A stretch of DNA of 64,000 bases, from NCBI RefSeq assembly GCF_012843315.1, contig NZ_JABAEX010000005.1, positions 1 through 64,000 of the forward strand, given 5' to 3'. The notes below the pieces were generated by a model, which worked only from the letters and a program-made list of their open reading frames with translations, was not told the DNA's origin and made no database searches. Made by a program: the position numbers and the translations under genes. Below are positions 49,465 through 58,862 of this stretch, one piece after another; the stretch's first letter is position 1; each line of letters opens with the position of its first letter. Source of the stretch: Streptococcus sp. WB01_FAA12 (GTDB lineage Bacteria; Bacillota; Bacilli; Lactobacillales; Streptococcaceae).

Positions 49465-49504
49465 CTTTTTAAAGGTCGCTTTTTAAGGGCTTTTGTGATA
49501 TAAT
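49465..49504 (+). promoter_or_regulatory. gdpP promoter with tandem repeat
   Basis: Two near-identical 11-mers, CTTTTTAAAGG (49465-49475) and CTTTTTAAGGG (49479-49489), lie in tandem with a 14-base period. They precede an extended -10 TGATATAAT (hexamer 49499-49504). The repeat may be a regulator site; the CiaR repeat has an 11-base period, so it is not that. Confidence 0.5.
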
Positions 49505-49523
49505 AATGCGCAAGAGGTTTAGA

Positions 49524-51497
49524 ATGAAAAAAAATAATTTAACTCCGATTTCTGCGGTTCTACTAGGGATTGCAACTTTCGGAACCTTAACAATGCTGAT
49601 TATTTTTTCACAAAATAATGTTGTAACAATCAGTGCCTTGTTTTTATTTGTACTTCTTTATCTGCTTTTATTCATCTGGCAAAAAAAACAGTATGAAAAG
49701 AGCGAAATTGAACAAATCCAATACGTAAACCATCAAGCGGAAGATAGCTTGAACACGCTGCTTGATCAAATGCCAGTTGGTGTTCTGAAATTAGACTTAT
49801 CTAGTGGCGAAGTCGAATGGTTTAATCCTTATGCTGAGTTGATTTTGACGACTGAAGAAGGCGAAATTGATGTTGACTTGATTCAAACCATTATCAAGGC
49901 TTCTGTGGGGAACCCTGGTTCTTACGCTACCCTAGGCGAAACACGCTATGCCGTTCATATGGACAAGGCTTCAGGTGTCCTGTATTTTTTTGACGTTTCA
50001 GGGGAATACGAAGCAACTGTCGAATTGGTAACCAGTCGACCAGTGATTGGGGTCATCTCGGTAGACAACTACGATGATTTAGAGGATGCGACCTCCGAAT
50101 CGGATATCAGTCATATCAATAGTTTTGTGGCAAATTTTGTTTCAGAGTTTGCTGGTCAATATGCTATGTTTTCTCGGCGTGTGGGGATGGATCGATTTTA
50201 TCTATTTACTGATTACACAGTTCTTGAGGGCTTGATGAATGATAAATTCTCTGTGATTGATGCCTTTCGTGAGGAGTCAAAACAGAGACAGTTGCCATTG
50301 ACCTTGAGCATGGGCTTTTCTTATGGTGATGGAAATCATGATGAGATAGGGAAAGTTGCTTTAAGGAACTTGAACTTAGCTGAGGTTCGTGGTGGGGACC
50401 AAGTGGTAGTCAAGGAAAATGATGAAACCAAGAATCCAGTCTACTTTGGTGGTGGTTCCGCAGCCTCTGTTAAGAGAACGAGAACACGTACGAGAGCTAT
50501 GATGACAGCTATTTCAGATAAGATTCGCAGTGTGGATCAGGTCTTTGTAGTTGGTCATAAGAATCTGGATATGGATGCCTTGGGGTCTGCGGTTGGCATG
50601 CAGTTGTTTGCTAACAATATCACTGAAAATAGCTATGCTGTTTATGATGCAGAACAAATGTCGCCAGACATTGAGCGCGCCGTCAACTTCTTGGGGAAAG
50701 AAGGAGTCACTAAACTCTTGCCTCTTACAGATGCGATGAAGTTAGTCACAAATCGTTCGTTGTTGATTTTAGTGGATCATTCGAAGACAGCTTTGACTTT
50801 ATCGAAAGATTTTTACGAACTGTTCACTCAAACCATTGTCATTGACCATCATAGACGTGATCAGGACTTCCCTGATAATGCCGTTATAACGTATATTGAG
50901 AGTGGGGCAAGTAGTGCGAGTGAGTTGGTAACAGAATTGATTCAGTTCCAAAATTCTAAGAAAAATCGTTTGAGTCGTATGCAGGCTAGTGTTTTGATGG
51001 CTGGTATGATGCTGGATACCAAGAATTTCACATCTCGCGTGACGAGTCGAACTTTTGATGTGGCCAGCTATCTCAGAACACGTGGAAGTGACAGTATTGC
51101 TATCCAGGAGATTGCTGCGACAGATTTTGAAGAGTACCGTGAGGTAAATGAACTCATTTTACAAGGTCATAAGTTGGGTTCAGATATCTTGATCGCCCAA
51201 GCTAAGGACTCAACGACTTATGACACAGTTGTTATCAGTAAGGCTGCCGATGCTATGTTGGCTATGTCCGGCATTGAAGCCAGCTTCGTTCTAGCAAAAA
51301 ATACACAAGGATTTATCTCTATCTCGGCTCGAAGTCGTAGTAAAATCAATGTGCAACGTATTATGGAAGAGCTGGGTGGTGGAGGTCACTTTAATCTAGC
51401 AGCTGCGCAAATCGAGAATATGAGTCTGTCAGAAGCAGGAGAAAAATTGACTCAACTTATTTTAGATGAATTAAAAGAAAAGGAGAAAGAAGAATGA
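49524..51497 (+). CDS. gdpP: Cyclic-di-AMP phosphodiesterase GdpP (Pde1)
   Basis: GdpP hydrolyses c-di-AMP to pApA, controlling potassium balance and wall stress. The 657-residue protein has two N-terminal membrane spans (about residues 5-50), a degenerate PAS domain, a degenerate GGDEF domain, and a DHH/DHHA1 catalytic part with [18 protein letters not shown] and the GGGGHFNLA motif. The ATG at 49524 is chosen because an in-frame ATG at 49506 directly follows the -10. It overlaps rplI by four bases. Confidence 0.94.
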   Translation: MKKNNLTPISAVLLGIATFGTLTMLIIFSQNNVVTISALFLFVLLYLLLFIWQKKQYEKSEIEQIQYVNHQAEDSLNTLLDQMPVGVLKLDLSSGEVEWFNPYAELILTTEEGEIDVDLIQTIIKASVGNPGSYATLGETRYAVHMDKASGVLYFFDVSGEYEATVELVTSRPVIGVISVDNYDDLEDATSESDISHINSFVANFVSEFAGQYAMFSRRVGMDRFYLFTDYTVLEGLMNDKFSVIDAFREESKQRQLPLTLSMGFSYGDGNHDEIGKVALRNLNLAEVRGGDQVVVKENDETKNPVYFGGGSAASVKRTRTRTRAMMTAISDKIRSVDQVFVVGHKNLDMDALGSAVGMQLFANNITENSYAVYDAEQMSPDIERAVNFLGKEGVTKLLPLTDAMKLVTNRSLLILVDHSKTALTLSKDFYELFTQTIVIDHHRRDQDFPDNAVITYIESGASSASELVTELIQFQNSKKNRLSRMQASVLMAGMMLDTKNFTSRVTSRTFDVASYLRTRGSDSIAIQEIAATDFEEYREVNELILQGHKLGSDILIAQAKDSTTYDTVVISKAADAMLAMSGIEASFVLAKNTQGFISISARSRSKINVQRIMEELGGGGHFNLAAAQIENMSLSEAGEKLTQLILDELKEKEKEE

Positions 51498-51946
51498 AAG
51501 TAATCTTTTTAGCAGATGTCAAAGGAAAAGGGAAAAAAGGCGAAATCAAGGAAGTGCCAACTGGCTACGCCCAAAACTTCCTGATTAAAAAGAATTTGGC
51601 CAAGGAAGCGACTGCTCAAGCAGTGGGCGAGTTGCGTGGTAAACAAAAATCAGAAGAAAAGGCTCATGCTGAAATGATTGCTGAAGCAAAAGCCATCAAA
51701 GCCAAGCTTGAATCAGAAGAGACTGTCGTAGAGTTTGTTGAAAAAGTTGGACCAGATGGCCGTACATTTGGCTCCATCACCAACAAGAAAATTGCAGAAG
51801 AATTGCAAAAGCAATTCGGAATCAATATTGACAAACGTCATATTCAAGTAAAGGCACCAATTCGAGCAGTAGGTTTGATTGATGTACCAGTGAAAATCTA
51901 CCAAGATGTTACAAGTGTCATCAATCTTCGTGTAAAAGAAGGGTAA
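51494..51946 (+). CDS. rplI: 50S ribosomal protein L9
   Basis: The 150-residue protein has the N-terminal globular domain ([18 protein letters not shown], 18 residues), a long central helix and the C-terminal rRNA-binding domain. It overlaps gdpP by four bases and precedes the replicative helicase gene, the conserved gdpP-rplI-dnaB order of Firmicutes. Confidence 0.97.
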   Translation: MKVIFLADVKGKGKKGEIKEVPTGYAQNFLIKKNLAKEATAQAVGELRGKQKSEEKAHAEMIAEAKAIKAKLESEETVVEFVEKVGPDGRTFGSITNKKIAEELQKQFGINIDKRHIQVKAPIRAVGLIDVPVKIYQDVTSVINLRVKEG

Positions 51947-51989
51947 CTTTACAACTTCTTGACAAGATTGTAAAAGGAAGGAAAGTCGG

Positions 51990-53342
51990 ATGGCAGAAGT
52001 AGAGGAACTGCGAGTTCAACCTCAGGATATTTTGGCCGAACAATCTGTTCTGGGGGCTATTTTTATAGATGAGAGCAAGCTCGTTTTTGTCCGAGAATAT
52101 ATTGATTCTCGAGACTTCTTTAAGTATGCTCATCGGTTGATCTTCCAAGCGATGGTAGACTTGTCGGATCGTGGAGAAGCGATTGATGCGACAACGGTTC
52201 GGACGATTTTGGATAACCAAGGGGATCTCCAAAATATTGGTGGCTTGTCTTACCTTGTCGAAATTGTCAACTCTGTACCAACTTCAGCTAATGCGGAATA
52301 TTATGCTAAAATCGTTGCGGAAAAGGCTATGCTACGTCGCTTGATTTCCAAGTTGACAGAGTCTGTCAACCAAGCCTATGAAGCTTCTAAGCCTGCAGAT
52401 GAGATCATTGCTCAAGCTGAAAAGGGACTCATTGATGTTAGTGAAAACGCCAATCGTAGTGGTTTCAAGAATATCCGAGATATTCTAAATATCAACTTTG
52501 GGAACCTAGAAGTTCGGTCACAACAAACAACGGATATCACAGGTATTGCGACGGGCTACCGTGATTTGGACCATATGACGACAGGTCTCCACGAGGAGGA
52601 GTTGATTATCCTAGCGGCGCGTCCAGCGGTTGGTAAGACGGCCTTTGCTTTGAACATTGCGCAGAACATTGGGACTAAGTTGGACAAGACGGTAGCTATC
52701 TTTTCATTGGAAATGGGTGCGGAAAGTCTAGTAGACCGGATGCTAGCGGCCGAAGGCTTGGTGGAGTCTCATTCTATCCGTACGGGTCAATTGACTGATG
52801 AGGAGTGGCAAAAGTATACTATTGCCCAAGGAAATCTAGCCAACGCGAGTATCTATATCGATGATACACCAGGGATTCGAATCACGGAAATTCGCTCTCG
52901 TTCACGCAAACTAGCTCAAGAAACGGGCAATCTAGGATTGATTTTGATCGACTACCTACAGCTTATCACAGGGACTGGTCGTGAGAACCGCCAACAAGAA
53001 GTTTCTGAAATTTCTCGTCAGTTGAAAATTCTTGCTAAGGAATTGAAAGTTCCAGTCATTGCTCTTAGTCAGTTATCTCGTGGAGTGGAACAGCGGCAGG
53101 ATAAGAGGCCAGTCTTGTCTGATATTCGTGAATCGGGTTCTATCGAGCAGGATGCAGATATCGTAGCCTTTCTATACCGTGACGACTACTACGATCGTGC
53201 GGGTGAAGAAGAGGAAGGAATTCCAAATAATAAGGTTGAGGTTATCATCGAGAAAAACCGTAGTGGAGCTCGTGGAACAGTGGAATTGATTTTCCAAAAA
53301 GAATACAATAAATTTTCAAGTATCTCAAAGAGGGAGGCATAA
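51990..53342 (+). CDS. dnaB: Replicative DNA helicase DnaB (called DnaC in Bacillus)
   Basis: This hexameric helicase unwinds DNA at the fork. The 450-residue protein has the N-terminal primase-interaction domain and a RecA-like motor with Walker A ARPAVGKTAFA (about residues 210-220), Walker B LGLILIDYLQL and the DIRESGSIEQDAD segment. AAAGGAAGG precedes the ATG. The veg-like gene follows after one base. Confidence 0.97.
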   Translation: MAEVEELRVQPQDILAEQSVLGAIFIDESKLVFVREYIDSRDFFKYAHRLIFQAMVDLSDRGEAIDATTVRTILDNQGDLQNIGGLSYLVEIVNSVPTSANAEYYAKIVAEKAMLRRLISKLTESVNQAYEASKPADEIIAQAEKGLIDVSENANRSGFKNIRDILNINFGNLEVRSQQTTDITGIATGYRDLDHMTTGLHEEELIILAARPAVGKTAFALNIAQNIGTKLDKTVAIFSLEMGAESLVDRMLAAEGLVESHSIRTGQLTDEEWQKYTIAQGNLANASIYIDDTPGIRITEIRSRSRKLAQETGNLGLILIDYLQLITGTGRENRQQEVSEISRQLKILAKELKVPVIALSQLSRGVEQRQDKRPVLSDIRESGSIEQDADIVAFLYRDDYYDRAGEEEEGIPNNKVEVIIEKNRSGARGTVELIFQKEYNKFSSISKREA

Positions 53343-53343
53343 G

Positions 53344-53610
53344 ATGTCAGATGCATTTACAGATGTAGCCAAGATGAAAAAAATCAAAGAAGAAATTAAG
53401 GCGCATGAGGGACAAGTCGTTGAAATGACTTTGGAAAATGGCCGTAAGCGCCAAAAAAATCGATTGGGTAAGCTAATTGAAGTTTATCCGTCTCTATTTA
53501 TCGTTGAATTTGGGGATGTTGAGGGAGATAAACAAGCTAATGTTTACGTAGAATCCTTCACCTACTCAGATATCTTAACAGAGAAGAATTTGATTCGCTA
53601 TCTAGACTAA
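53344..53610 (+). CDS. veg: Veg family protein (DUF1021)
   Basis: The 88-residue protein matches the Veg family, with the core EGQVVEMTLENGRKRQKNRL (20 residues) and an SH3-like beta fold. In Bacillus, Veg stimulates biofilm genes by antagonising SinR; streptococci lack SinR, so the role here is unknown. It starts one base after the helicase stop and ends at a terminator. Confidence 0.85.
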   Translation: MSDAFTDVAKMKKIKEEIKAHEGQVVEMTLENGRKRQKNRLGKLIEVYPSLFIVEFGDVEGDKQANVYVESFTYSDILTEKNLIRYLD

Positions 53611-53621
53611 GAATCCTAAAA

Positions 53622-53648
53622 TAAAGTGAGCTTTGCTCACTTTTTTCT
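53622..53648 (+). terminator. Terminator after veg
   Basis: AAAGTGAG and CTCACTTT flank CTTTG and are followed by a long T-run, which also forms the T-rich stretch upstream of the cbpD com-box. Confidence 0.8.
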
Positions 53649-53654
53649 TTTTCT

Positions 53655-53662
53655 CCCGAATA
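53655..53662 (+). promoter_or_regulatory. ComX (SigX) box of cbpD
   Basis: CCCGAATA is two bases from the perfect com-box TACGAATA but keeps its CGAATA core and the T-rich stretch before it. cbpD is a late competence gene in pneumococcus, so the box is expected here. Confidence 0.65.
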
Positions 53663-53709
53663 GTATAAAGGAGGGTAACCTCGGAAATTTATATTATTAA
53701 GGAGAAAGA

Positions 53710-54819
53710 ATGACGTTTTTAAAATCAGGAGTTAAGAAGAGTAGATATACGCAGTTGGGTGTAGGGCTGGCTACATTGTTGGTTACGAGTGCTTTTTTGT
53801 TTGGTGGTGAATCGGTTCAGGCCGATAGTGTAGCGCGTGGTGATGACTATCCGCTTCACTACAAAAATGGTAGTGTGGAAATTGACCAGTGGCGGATGTA
53901 TTCTCGCCAATGTACGTCTTTTGCGGCCTTTCGTTTGAATAGTGTAAATGGCTTTGAGATTCCTCCTGCCTACGGTAATGCGAATGAATGGGGACACCGT
54001 GCAAGGAGAGAAGGCTACCGTGTTGATAGCAAGCCAGAAGTTGGATCTATCGCTTGGTCGACAGAAGGTTATTATGGGCACGTGGCCTGGGTATCTAATG
54101 TATCAGGAGATACGATTGAGATCGAAGAGTATAACTATGGTGTTAGGGAGAAATACAATCGCCGAAGCGTAAAAGCTAGCTCTATGACAGGCTTTATCCA
54201 TTTTAAGGACTTGGTAGGGAGTGGTGGTAGAACTGGAAATCCTATCAGGTCAGGGTTGGCATCTAGTGGAACTCATACGTTTACTCAAAAGTCTGCCATT
54301 CGAAACCAGCCGTCAAGTACAGCACAAGTTATTGACTACTACTATACTGGTGAAAATGTTAGCTACGATCAAATCGTAGAAAAGGACGGTTATAAATGGC
54401 TCAGCTACCTATCCTATAGTGGAACGAGGAGATACGTCCAGTATATGGAAACAGAATCGGTGGAGAATGGTTGGAAGAAGCAAAACGGTATTTGGAATTA
54501 CCGTGAGAACGGGAAACTCGCAACTGGTTGGAAGAAAATAAATGGCAGTTGGTATCACTTTAAAGACAATGGAACCATGTCAACAGGTTGGGTGAAGGAT
54601 GGTTCGCATTGGTACTATCTAAAGGCATCAGGGGAGATGCAGACAGGATGGCTAAAGGAAAATGGAACATGGTATTATTTGGAGAGTTCAGGAGCTATGA
54701 AGTCTAGCCAGTGGTTCCAAGTAGGAGGAAAGTATTACTACGTCAATGCTTCAGGGGCTTTAGCAGTGAATACCACTGTGGATGGCCATCGAGTGGATAG
54801 TAATGGAGCTAGAATCTAG
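53710..54819 (+). CDS. cbpD: Choline-binding murein hydrolase CbpD, one-SH3b form
   Basis: CbpD is the fratricide hydrolase that competent cells release to lyse non-competent relatives. The 369-residue protein has a signal peptide (cleavage near VQADS, residue 38), a CHAP domain with C68 (RQCTSFAA) and H124 (YYGHVAWV), a single SH3b domain (about 190-255), and four to five choline-binding repeats (GW...WYYL type, about 258-355). Pneumococcal CbpD has about 448 residues and two SH3b domains; the length difference fits the loss of one. A com-box lies upstream. Confidence 0.92.
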   Translation: MTFLKSGVKKSRYTQLGVGLATLLVTSAFLFGGESVQADSVARGDDYPLHYKNGSVEIDQWRMYSRQCTSFAAFRLNSVNGFEIPPAYGNANEWGHRARREGYRVDSKPEVGSIAWSTEGYYGHVAWVSNVSGDTIEIEEYNYGVREKYNRRSVKASSMTGFIHFKDLVGSGGRTGNPIRSGLASSGTHTFTQKSAIRNQPSSTAQVIDYYYTGENVSYDQIVEKDGYKWLSYLSYSGTRRYVQYMETESVENGWKKQNGIWNYRENGKLATGWKKINGSWYHFKDNGTMSTGWVKDGSHWYYLKASGEMQTGWLKENGTWYYLESSGAMKSSQWFQVGGKYYYVNASGALAVNTTVDGHRVDSNGARI

Positions 54820-54843
54820 AAAGAATATAAAAAAGAGGGCTTC

Positions 54844-54880
54844 ACTACCATTTGCCTATTCTTTCCGATGGTATTTTTCC
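54844..54880 (+). terminator. Possible terminator after cbpD
   Basis: TACCAT and ATGGTA flank a 15-base loop and are followed by TTTTTCC. The long loop and short stem make this weak. Confidence 0.4.
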
Positions 54881-54891
54881 TTGCTTTCCTT

Positions 54892-54897
54892 TATAAT
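54892..54897 (+). promoter_or_regulatory. polA -10 element six bases before the ATG
   Basis: TATAAT is followed by GGGTGT and then the start codon at 54904. The -35 is poor. Transcription should start at the A of the ATG, giving a leaderless mRNA. Confidence 0.55.
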
Positions 54898-54903
54898 GGG
54901 TGT

Positions 54904-57537
54904 ATGGACAAGAAAAAATTATTATTAATTGATGGATCTTCTGTTGCTTTTCGAGCTTTTTTTGCGCTCTATCAGCAGCTGGATCGATTTAAAAATGCTA
55001 ATGGTCTTCATACCAATGCAATCTATGGCTTTCAACTCATGTTAAATCATGTCTTGGAGCGAGTTGACCCCAGCCATGTTTTGGTAGCTTTTGATGCAGG
55101 TAAGACGACTTTCCGAACAGAGATGTATGCAGACTACAAGGGTGGCCGTGCTAAAACTCCAGATGAGTTTCGTGAGCAATTTCCCTTCATTCGTGAGTTG
55201 TTAGACCACCTTGGGATTCGACACTATGAGTTGCCTCAGTATGAAGCGGATGATATCATCGGAACCCTAGGTCGTTTGGCTGAGAAGGATTCTTTTGATG
55301 TGACTATCGTTAGCGGAGACAAGGACTTGATTCAGTTGACGGATCAGCATACGGTGGTCGAGATTTCCAAGAAAGGTGTGGCTGAGTTTGAGGCCTTTAC
55401 GCCAGACTATCTTATGGAAAAGATGGGCCTCACACCAGCTCAGTTTATAGACCTCAAGGCCCTGATGGGGGATAAGTCTGATAATATCCCTGGCGTCACT
55501 AAGATTGGTGAAAAGACGGGTATCAAGCTCTTGCTAGAACATGGTTCGCTTGAGGGTATTTACGAAAATATTGATGGGATGAAGGCTTCTAAGATGAAGG
55601 AAAATCTCATCAATGATAAGGAACAAGCCTTCCTGTCTAAAACCTTGGCGACTATTGAGACAAATGCACCGATTGAGATTGGCCTTGATGATTTGGTCTA
55701 TAGTGGACCAGATGTGGAAAATCTCGGCAAATTCTACGATGAAATGGGCTTCAAACAACTCAAGCAAGCTTTAAATGTTTCGTCGACGGATGTGGCTGAG
55801 AGGTTGGACTTCACTATCGTTGACCAAGTGAAGGAAGATATGCTGAGTTCTGACTCCATCTTCCACTTTGAGCTCTTTGGTGAGAACTACCATACAGACG
55901 ACTTGGTTGGTTTTGCCTGGTCCTGTGGAGATAAACTTTACGCTACAGACAAACTTGAGCTCTTGCAGGAGCCGATTCTCAAGAATTTTCTAGAAAAAAC
56001 ACCTCTGAAAGTGTATGACTTTAAGAAAGCTAAGGTTCTTTTAAATCGCTTGGGCTTGAACCTGCAGACCCCTGCTTTTGACAGTCGTTTGGCTAAATAC
56101 TTACTCTCAACAGTCGAGAACAATGAAATTTCAACCATTGCGAATCTCTATGGCCAAACTTATTTGGCTGATGATGAGATTTTCTACGGCAAGGGTGTCA
56201 AGAAAGCTATCCCTGAGAGAGAGAAATTCTTGGAGCACTTGGCTCGCAAGGTTGCTGTATTGGTTGAGACTGAGCCTGTTTTACTTGAAAAACTCAGTGA
56301 ACATGGGCAGTTAGATCTCCTCTATGACATGGAGCAACCTCTGGCTTTTGTCCTTGCTAAGATGGAAATTGCTGGTATCAAGGTCAAAAAAGAAACCCTG
56401 CTTGAGATGCAAGCTGAAAATGAGGTCGTCATTGAGCAACTCACTCAAGAGATTTACGAACTGGCTGGTGAGGAGTTTAATATCAACTCTCCTAAGCAGT
56501 TGGGAGTACTGCTCTTTGAAAAGCTTGGTCTTCCTCTAGAATACACCAAGAAAACCAAGACAGGTTACTCGACAGCCGTGGATGTGCTAGAGCGTCTGGC
56601 TCCTATTGCGCCAATTGTTAAAAAAATTCTCGATTACCGTCAGATTGCGAAGATTCAATCTACCTATGTGATTGGTTTGCAGGACTGGATTTTGGCTGAT
56701 GGCAAGATTCACACACGCTATGTGCAGGATTTGACTCAGACAGGGCGTCTGTCTAGTGTGGATCCAAACTTGCAAAATATTCCTGTTCGTTTGGAACAAG
56801 GCCGCCTCATTCGTAAGGCTTTTGTGCCAGAGTGGGAGGATAGTGTACTACTCAGCTCGGACTATTCACAGATTGAGTTGCGCGTTTTGGCGCATATCTC
56901 TAAGGATGAGCACTTAATCAAGGCTTTCCAAGAAGGAGCTGACATCCATACTTCAACGGCCATGCGGGTCTTTGGAATTGAACGTCCAGAGGATGTGACT
57001 CCAAACGACCGTCGCAATGCCAAGGCGGTTAACTTCGGAGTGGTTTACGGGATTTCAGACTTTGGTTTGGCAAACAATCTTGGTATCAGCCGTAAGGAGG
57101 CTAAAGCCTACATTGACACTTACTTTGAACGCTTCCCAGGTATTAAAAACTACATGGATGAGGTGGTGCGTGAAGCGCGTGATAAGGGCTATGTAGAGAC
57201 TCTCTTCAAGCGTCGTCGTGAGTTGCCAGATATTAATTCGCGCAACTTCAATATTCGTGGTTTTGCGGAGCGGACAGCCATTAACTCCCCTATCCAGGGA
57301 TCGGCAGCAGATATTCTCAAAATTGCTATGATTCAGCTAGACAAGGCCTTGGTTGCAGGTGGTTATCAGACTAAGATGCTGTTACAAGTGCACGATGAAA
57401 TCGTCCTTGAAGTTCCGAAATCAGAACTAGCAGCCGTCAAAGCTCTAGTGAAACAAACCATGGAAGAAGCCATCCAGCTCAGTGTTCCCCTTATCGCAGA
57501 TGAAAATGAAGGAGCAACTTGGTACGAGGCTAAATAA
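54904..57537 (+). CDS. polA: DNA polymerase I
   Basis: Pol I fills gaps and removes RNA primers. The 877-residue length equals that of the pneumococcal enzyme. It has the N-terminal 5' nuclease (LLIDGSSVAFRAFFAL, YEADDIIGTL), a central exonuclease-like region in which the DxE motif is not recognisable (pneumococcal Pol I lacks proofreading), and the polymerase domain with DYSQIELR, RRNAKAVNFGVVYG and QVHDEIVLE. The ATG at 54904 is chosen from family length and the -10 just before it. Confidence 0.96.
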   Translation: MDKKKLLLIDGSSVAFRAFFALYQQLDRFKNANGLHTNAIYGFQLMLNHVLERVDPSHVLVAFDAGKTTFRTEMYADYKGGRAKTPDEFREQFPFIRELLDHLGIRHYELPQYEADDIIGTLGRLAEKDSFDVTIVSGDKDLIQLTDQHTVVEISKKGVAEFEAFTPDYLMEKMGLTPAQFIDLKALMGDKSDNIPGVTKIGEKTGIKLLLEHGSLEGIYENIDGMKASKMKENLINDKEQAFLSKTLATIETNAPIEIGLDDLVYSGPDVENLGKFYDEMGFKQLKQALNVSSTDVAERLDFTIVDQVKEDMLSSDSIFHFELFGENYHTDDLVGFAWSCGDKLYATDKLELLQEPILKNFLEKTPLKVYDFKKAKVLLNRLGLNLQTPAFDSRLAKYLLSTVENNEISTIANLYGQTYLADDEIFYGKGVKKAIPEREKFLEHLARKVAVLVETEPVLLEKLSEHGQLDLLYDMEQPLAFVLAKMEIAGIKVKKETLLEMQAENEVVIEQLTQEIYELAGEEFNINSPKQLGVLLFEKLGLPLEYTKKTKTGYSTAVDVLERLAPIAPIVKKILDYRQIAKIQSTYVIGLQDWILADGKIHTRYVQDLTQTGRLSSVDPNLQNIPVRLEQGRLIRKAFVPEWEDSVLLSSDYSQIELRVLAHISKDEHLIKAFQEGADIHTSTAMRVFGIERPEDVTPNDRRNAKAVNFGVVYGISDFGLANNLGISRKEAKAYIDTYFERFPGIKNYMDEVVREARDKGYVETLFKRRRELPDINSRNFNIRGFAERTAINSPIQGSAADILKIAMIQLDKALVAGGYQTKMLLQVHDEIVLEVPKSELAAVKALVKQTMEEAIQLSVPLIADENEGATWYEAK

Positions 57538-57549
57538 GAAAGATATGAT

Positions 57550-57582
57550 AGAGTTTGAAGCATTTGTCTTCAAACTCTTTTT
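57550..57582 (+). terminator. Terminator after polA
   Basis: AGAGTTTGAAG and CTTCAAACTCT flank a 7-base loop with a following T-run. Confidence 0.85.
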
Positions 57583-57648
57583 CAAGATTTTCTGTAAGCA
57601 GTTTCCTTGACTTATCCTTGCTTTTGCGTTATCATATGTCCATATAAG

Positions 57649-57735
<87 letters not shown>

Positions 57736-57748
57736 AGTCGAATTCTGC

Positions 57749-57779
57749 ACCTTTTCCGTATATATGGTAAAGGTTTTTC
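57749..57779 (+). terminator. Riboswitch expression-platform terminator
   Basis: ACCTTT...CC and GG...AAAGGT form a stem with an 8-base loop and T-run, between the TPP aptamer and the first gene. With TPP bound the transcript should end here. Confidence 0.75.
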
Positions 57780-57816
57780 TTTTTGTCAAAAGGAAACCTG
57801 AGAAGAGGAGGTTTTT

Positions 57817-58107
57817 ATGAAAGCAAGCATTGCCTTGCAAGTCTTACCCCTATCACAGGGGATTGATCGAATTGCTATTATCGATCAAGTGATTGCTTAT
57901 CTGCAAGCTCAGTCCGTGACCATGGTGGTGACACCTTTTGAAACGGTTTTGGAAGGAGAGTTTGATGAGCTTATGCGCATTCTCAAAGAAGCGCTTGAAG
58001 TGGCCGGACAGGAGGCAGATAATGTCTTTGCCAATGTCAAAATAAATGTAGGAGAGATTTTAAGCATCGATGAGAAACTTGAAAAGTATGATGAGACGAC
58101 AGATTAG
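57817..58107 (+). CDS. Thiamine-binding MTH1187/YkoF-like protein
   Basis: The 96-residue protein belongs to the MTH1187 (COG0011) family of small thiamine-binding ferredoxin-like proteins. The conserved serine/threonine-rich stretch (VTPFETVLEGEFDEL, about 40-54) is present. It is the first gene after the TPP riboswitch and is followed by an ABC transporter for thiamine precursors, so it may hand over or sense the ligand. AGGAGG precedes the ATG. Confidence 0.85.
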   Translation: MKASIALQVLPLSQGIDRIAIIDQVIAYLQAQSVTMVVTPFETVLEGEFDELMRILKEALEVAGQEADNVFANVKINVGEILSIDEKLEKYDETTD

Positions 58108-58828
58108 TCTTTTGGGATTTCTCGGAGTCTTGTCGGTCTGGCAGTTAGCAGGAATATTCAAACTTTTACCCAAGTTTATCCTGCCGACCCCTCTTGAAAT
58201 TCTCCAGGCCTTTGTTCGTGACAGAGAATTTCTTTGGCACCATAGCTGGGCGACCTTGAGAGTGGCTTTACTGGGTCTAGTCTTGGGAGTCTTGATTGCC
58301 TGTCTCATGGCTGTGCTTATGGACAGTTTGACTTGGCTCAATGATCTTATCTACCCTATGATGGTGGTTGTGCAGACCATTCCGACTATTGCCATAGCTC
58401 CTATCTTGGTCTTGTGGCTAGGTTATGGGATTTTGCCCAAGATTGTCTTGATTATTTTGACGACAACCTTTCCTATCATAGTCAGTATTTTGGATGGTTT
58501 TAGGCATTGTGACAAGGATATGCTGACCTTGTTTAGTCTGATGCGTGCAAACCCTTGGCAAATCCTTTGGCATTTTAAAATCCCAGTCAGCCTGCCTTAC
58601 TTTTATGCAGGTCTGAGGGTCAGTGTCTCCTACGCCTTTATCACAACAGTGGTATCTGAGTGGTTGGGGGGCTTTGAAGGACTAGGTGTCTACATGATTC
58701 AGTCCAAGAAACTGTTTCAGTATGATACCATGTTTGCCATTATTATTCTGGTGTCGCTTATCAGCCTTCTGGGCATGAAGCTGGTCGATATCAGTGAGAA
58801 ATATGTGATTAAATGGAAGCGTCCATAG
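58088..58828 (+). CDS. thiX: Thiamine-precursor ABC transporter permease (ThiX-like)
   Basis: A membrane permease of about 246 residues with six spans and the binding-protein-dependent transport signature (GLRVSVSYAFITTVVSEWLG, 20 residues). It sits between the thiamine-binding protein and the NMT1-like binding lipoprotein. The start is uncertain: ATG at 58088 is chosen, overlapping the previous gene by 20 bases; 58070 and 58091 are alternatives, and none has a clear ribosome site. Confidence 0.85.
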   Translation: MMRRQISLLGFLGVLSVWQLAGIFKLLPKFILPTPLEILQAFVRDREFLWHHSWATLRVALLGLVLGVLIACLMAVLMDSLTWLNDLIYPMMVVVQTIPTIAIAPILVLWLGYGILPKIVLIILTTTFPIIVSILDGFRHCDKDMLTLFSLMRANPWQILWHFKIPVSLPYFYAGLRVSVSYAFITTVVSEWLGGFEGLGVYMIQSKKLFQYDTMFAIIILVSLISLLGMKLVDISEKYVIKWKRP

Positions 58829-58862
58829 AAGACGTTTGAGAAAAAGAAAAGAGGAAATGAAA

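Noticed and set aside
49465..49489. CiaR box upstream of gdpP
   Set aside because: The repeat period is 14 bases, not 11, and the half-sites do not align as TTTAAG-N5-TTTAAG.
54078..54083. CACGTG in cbpD as parS
   Set aside because: The flanks (GGG and GCC) do not match the parS arms.
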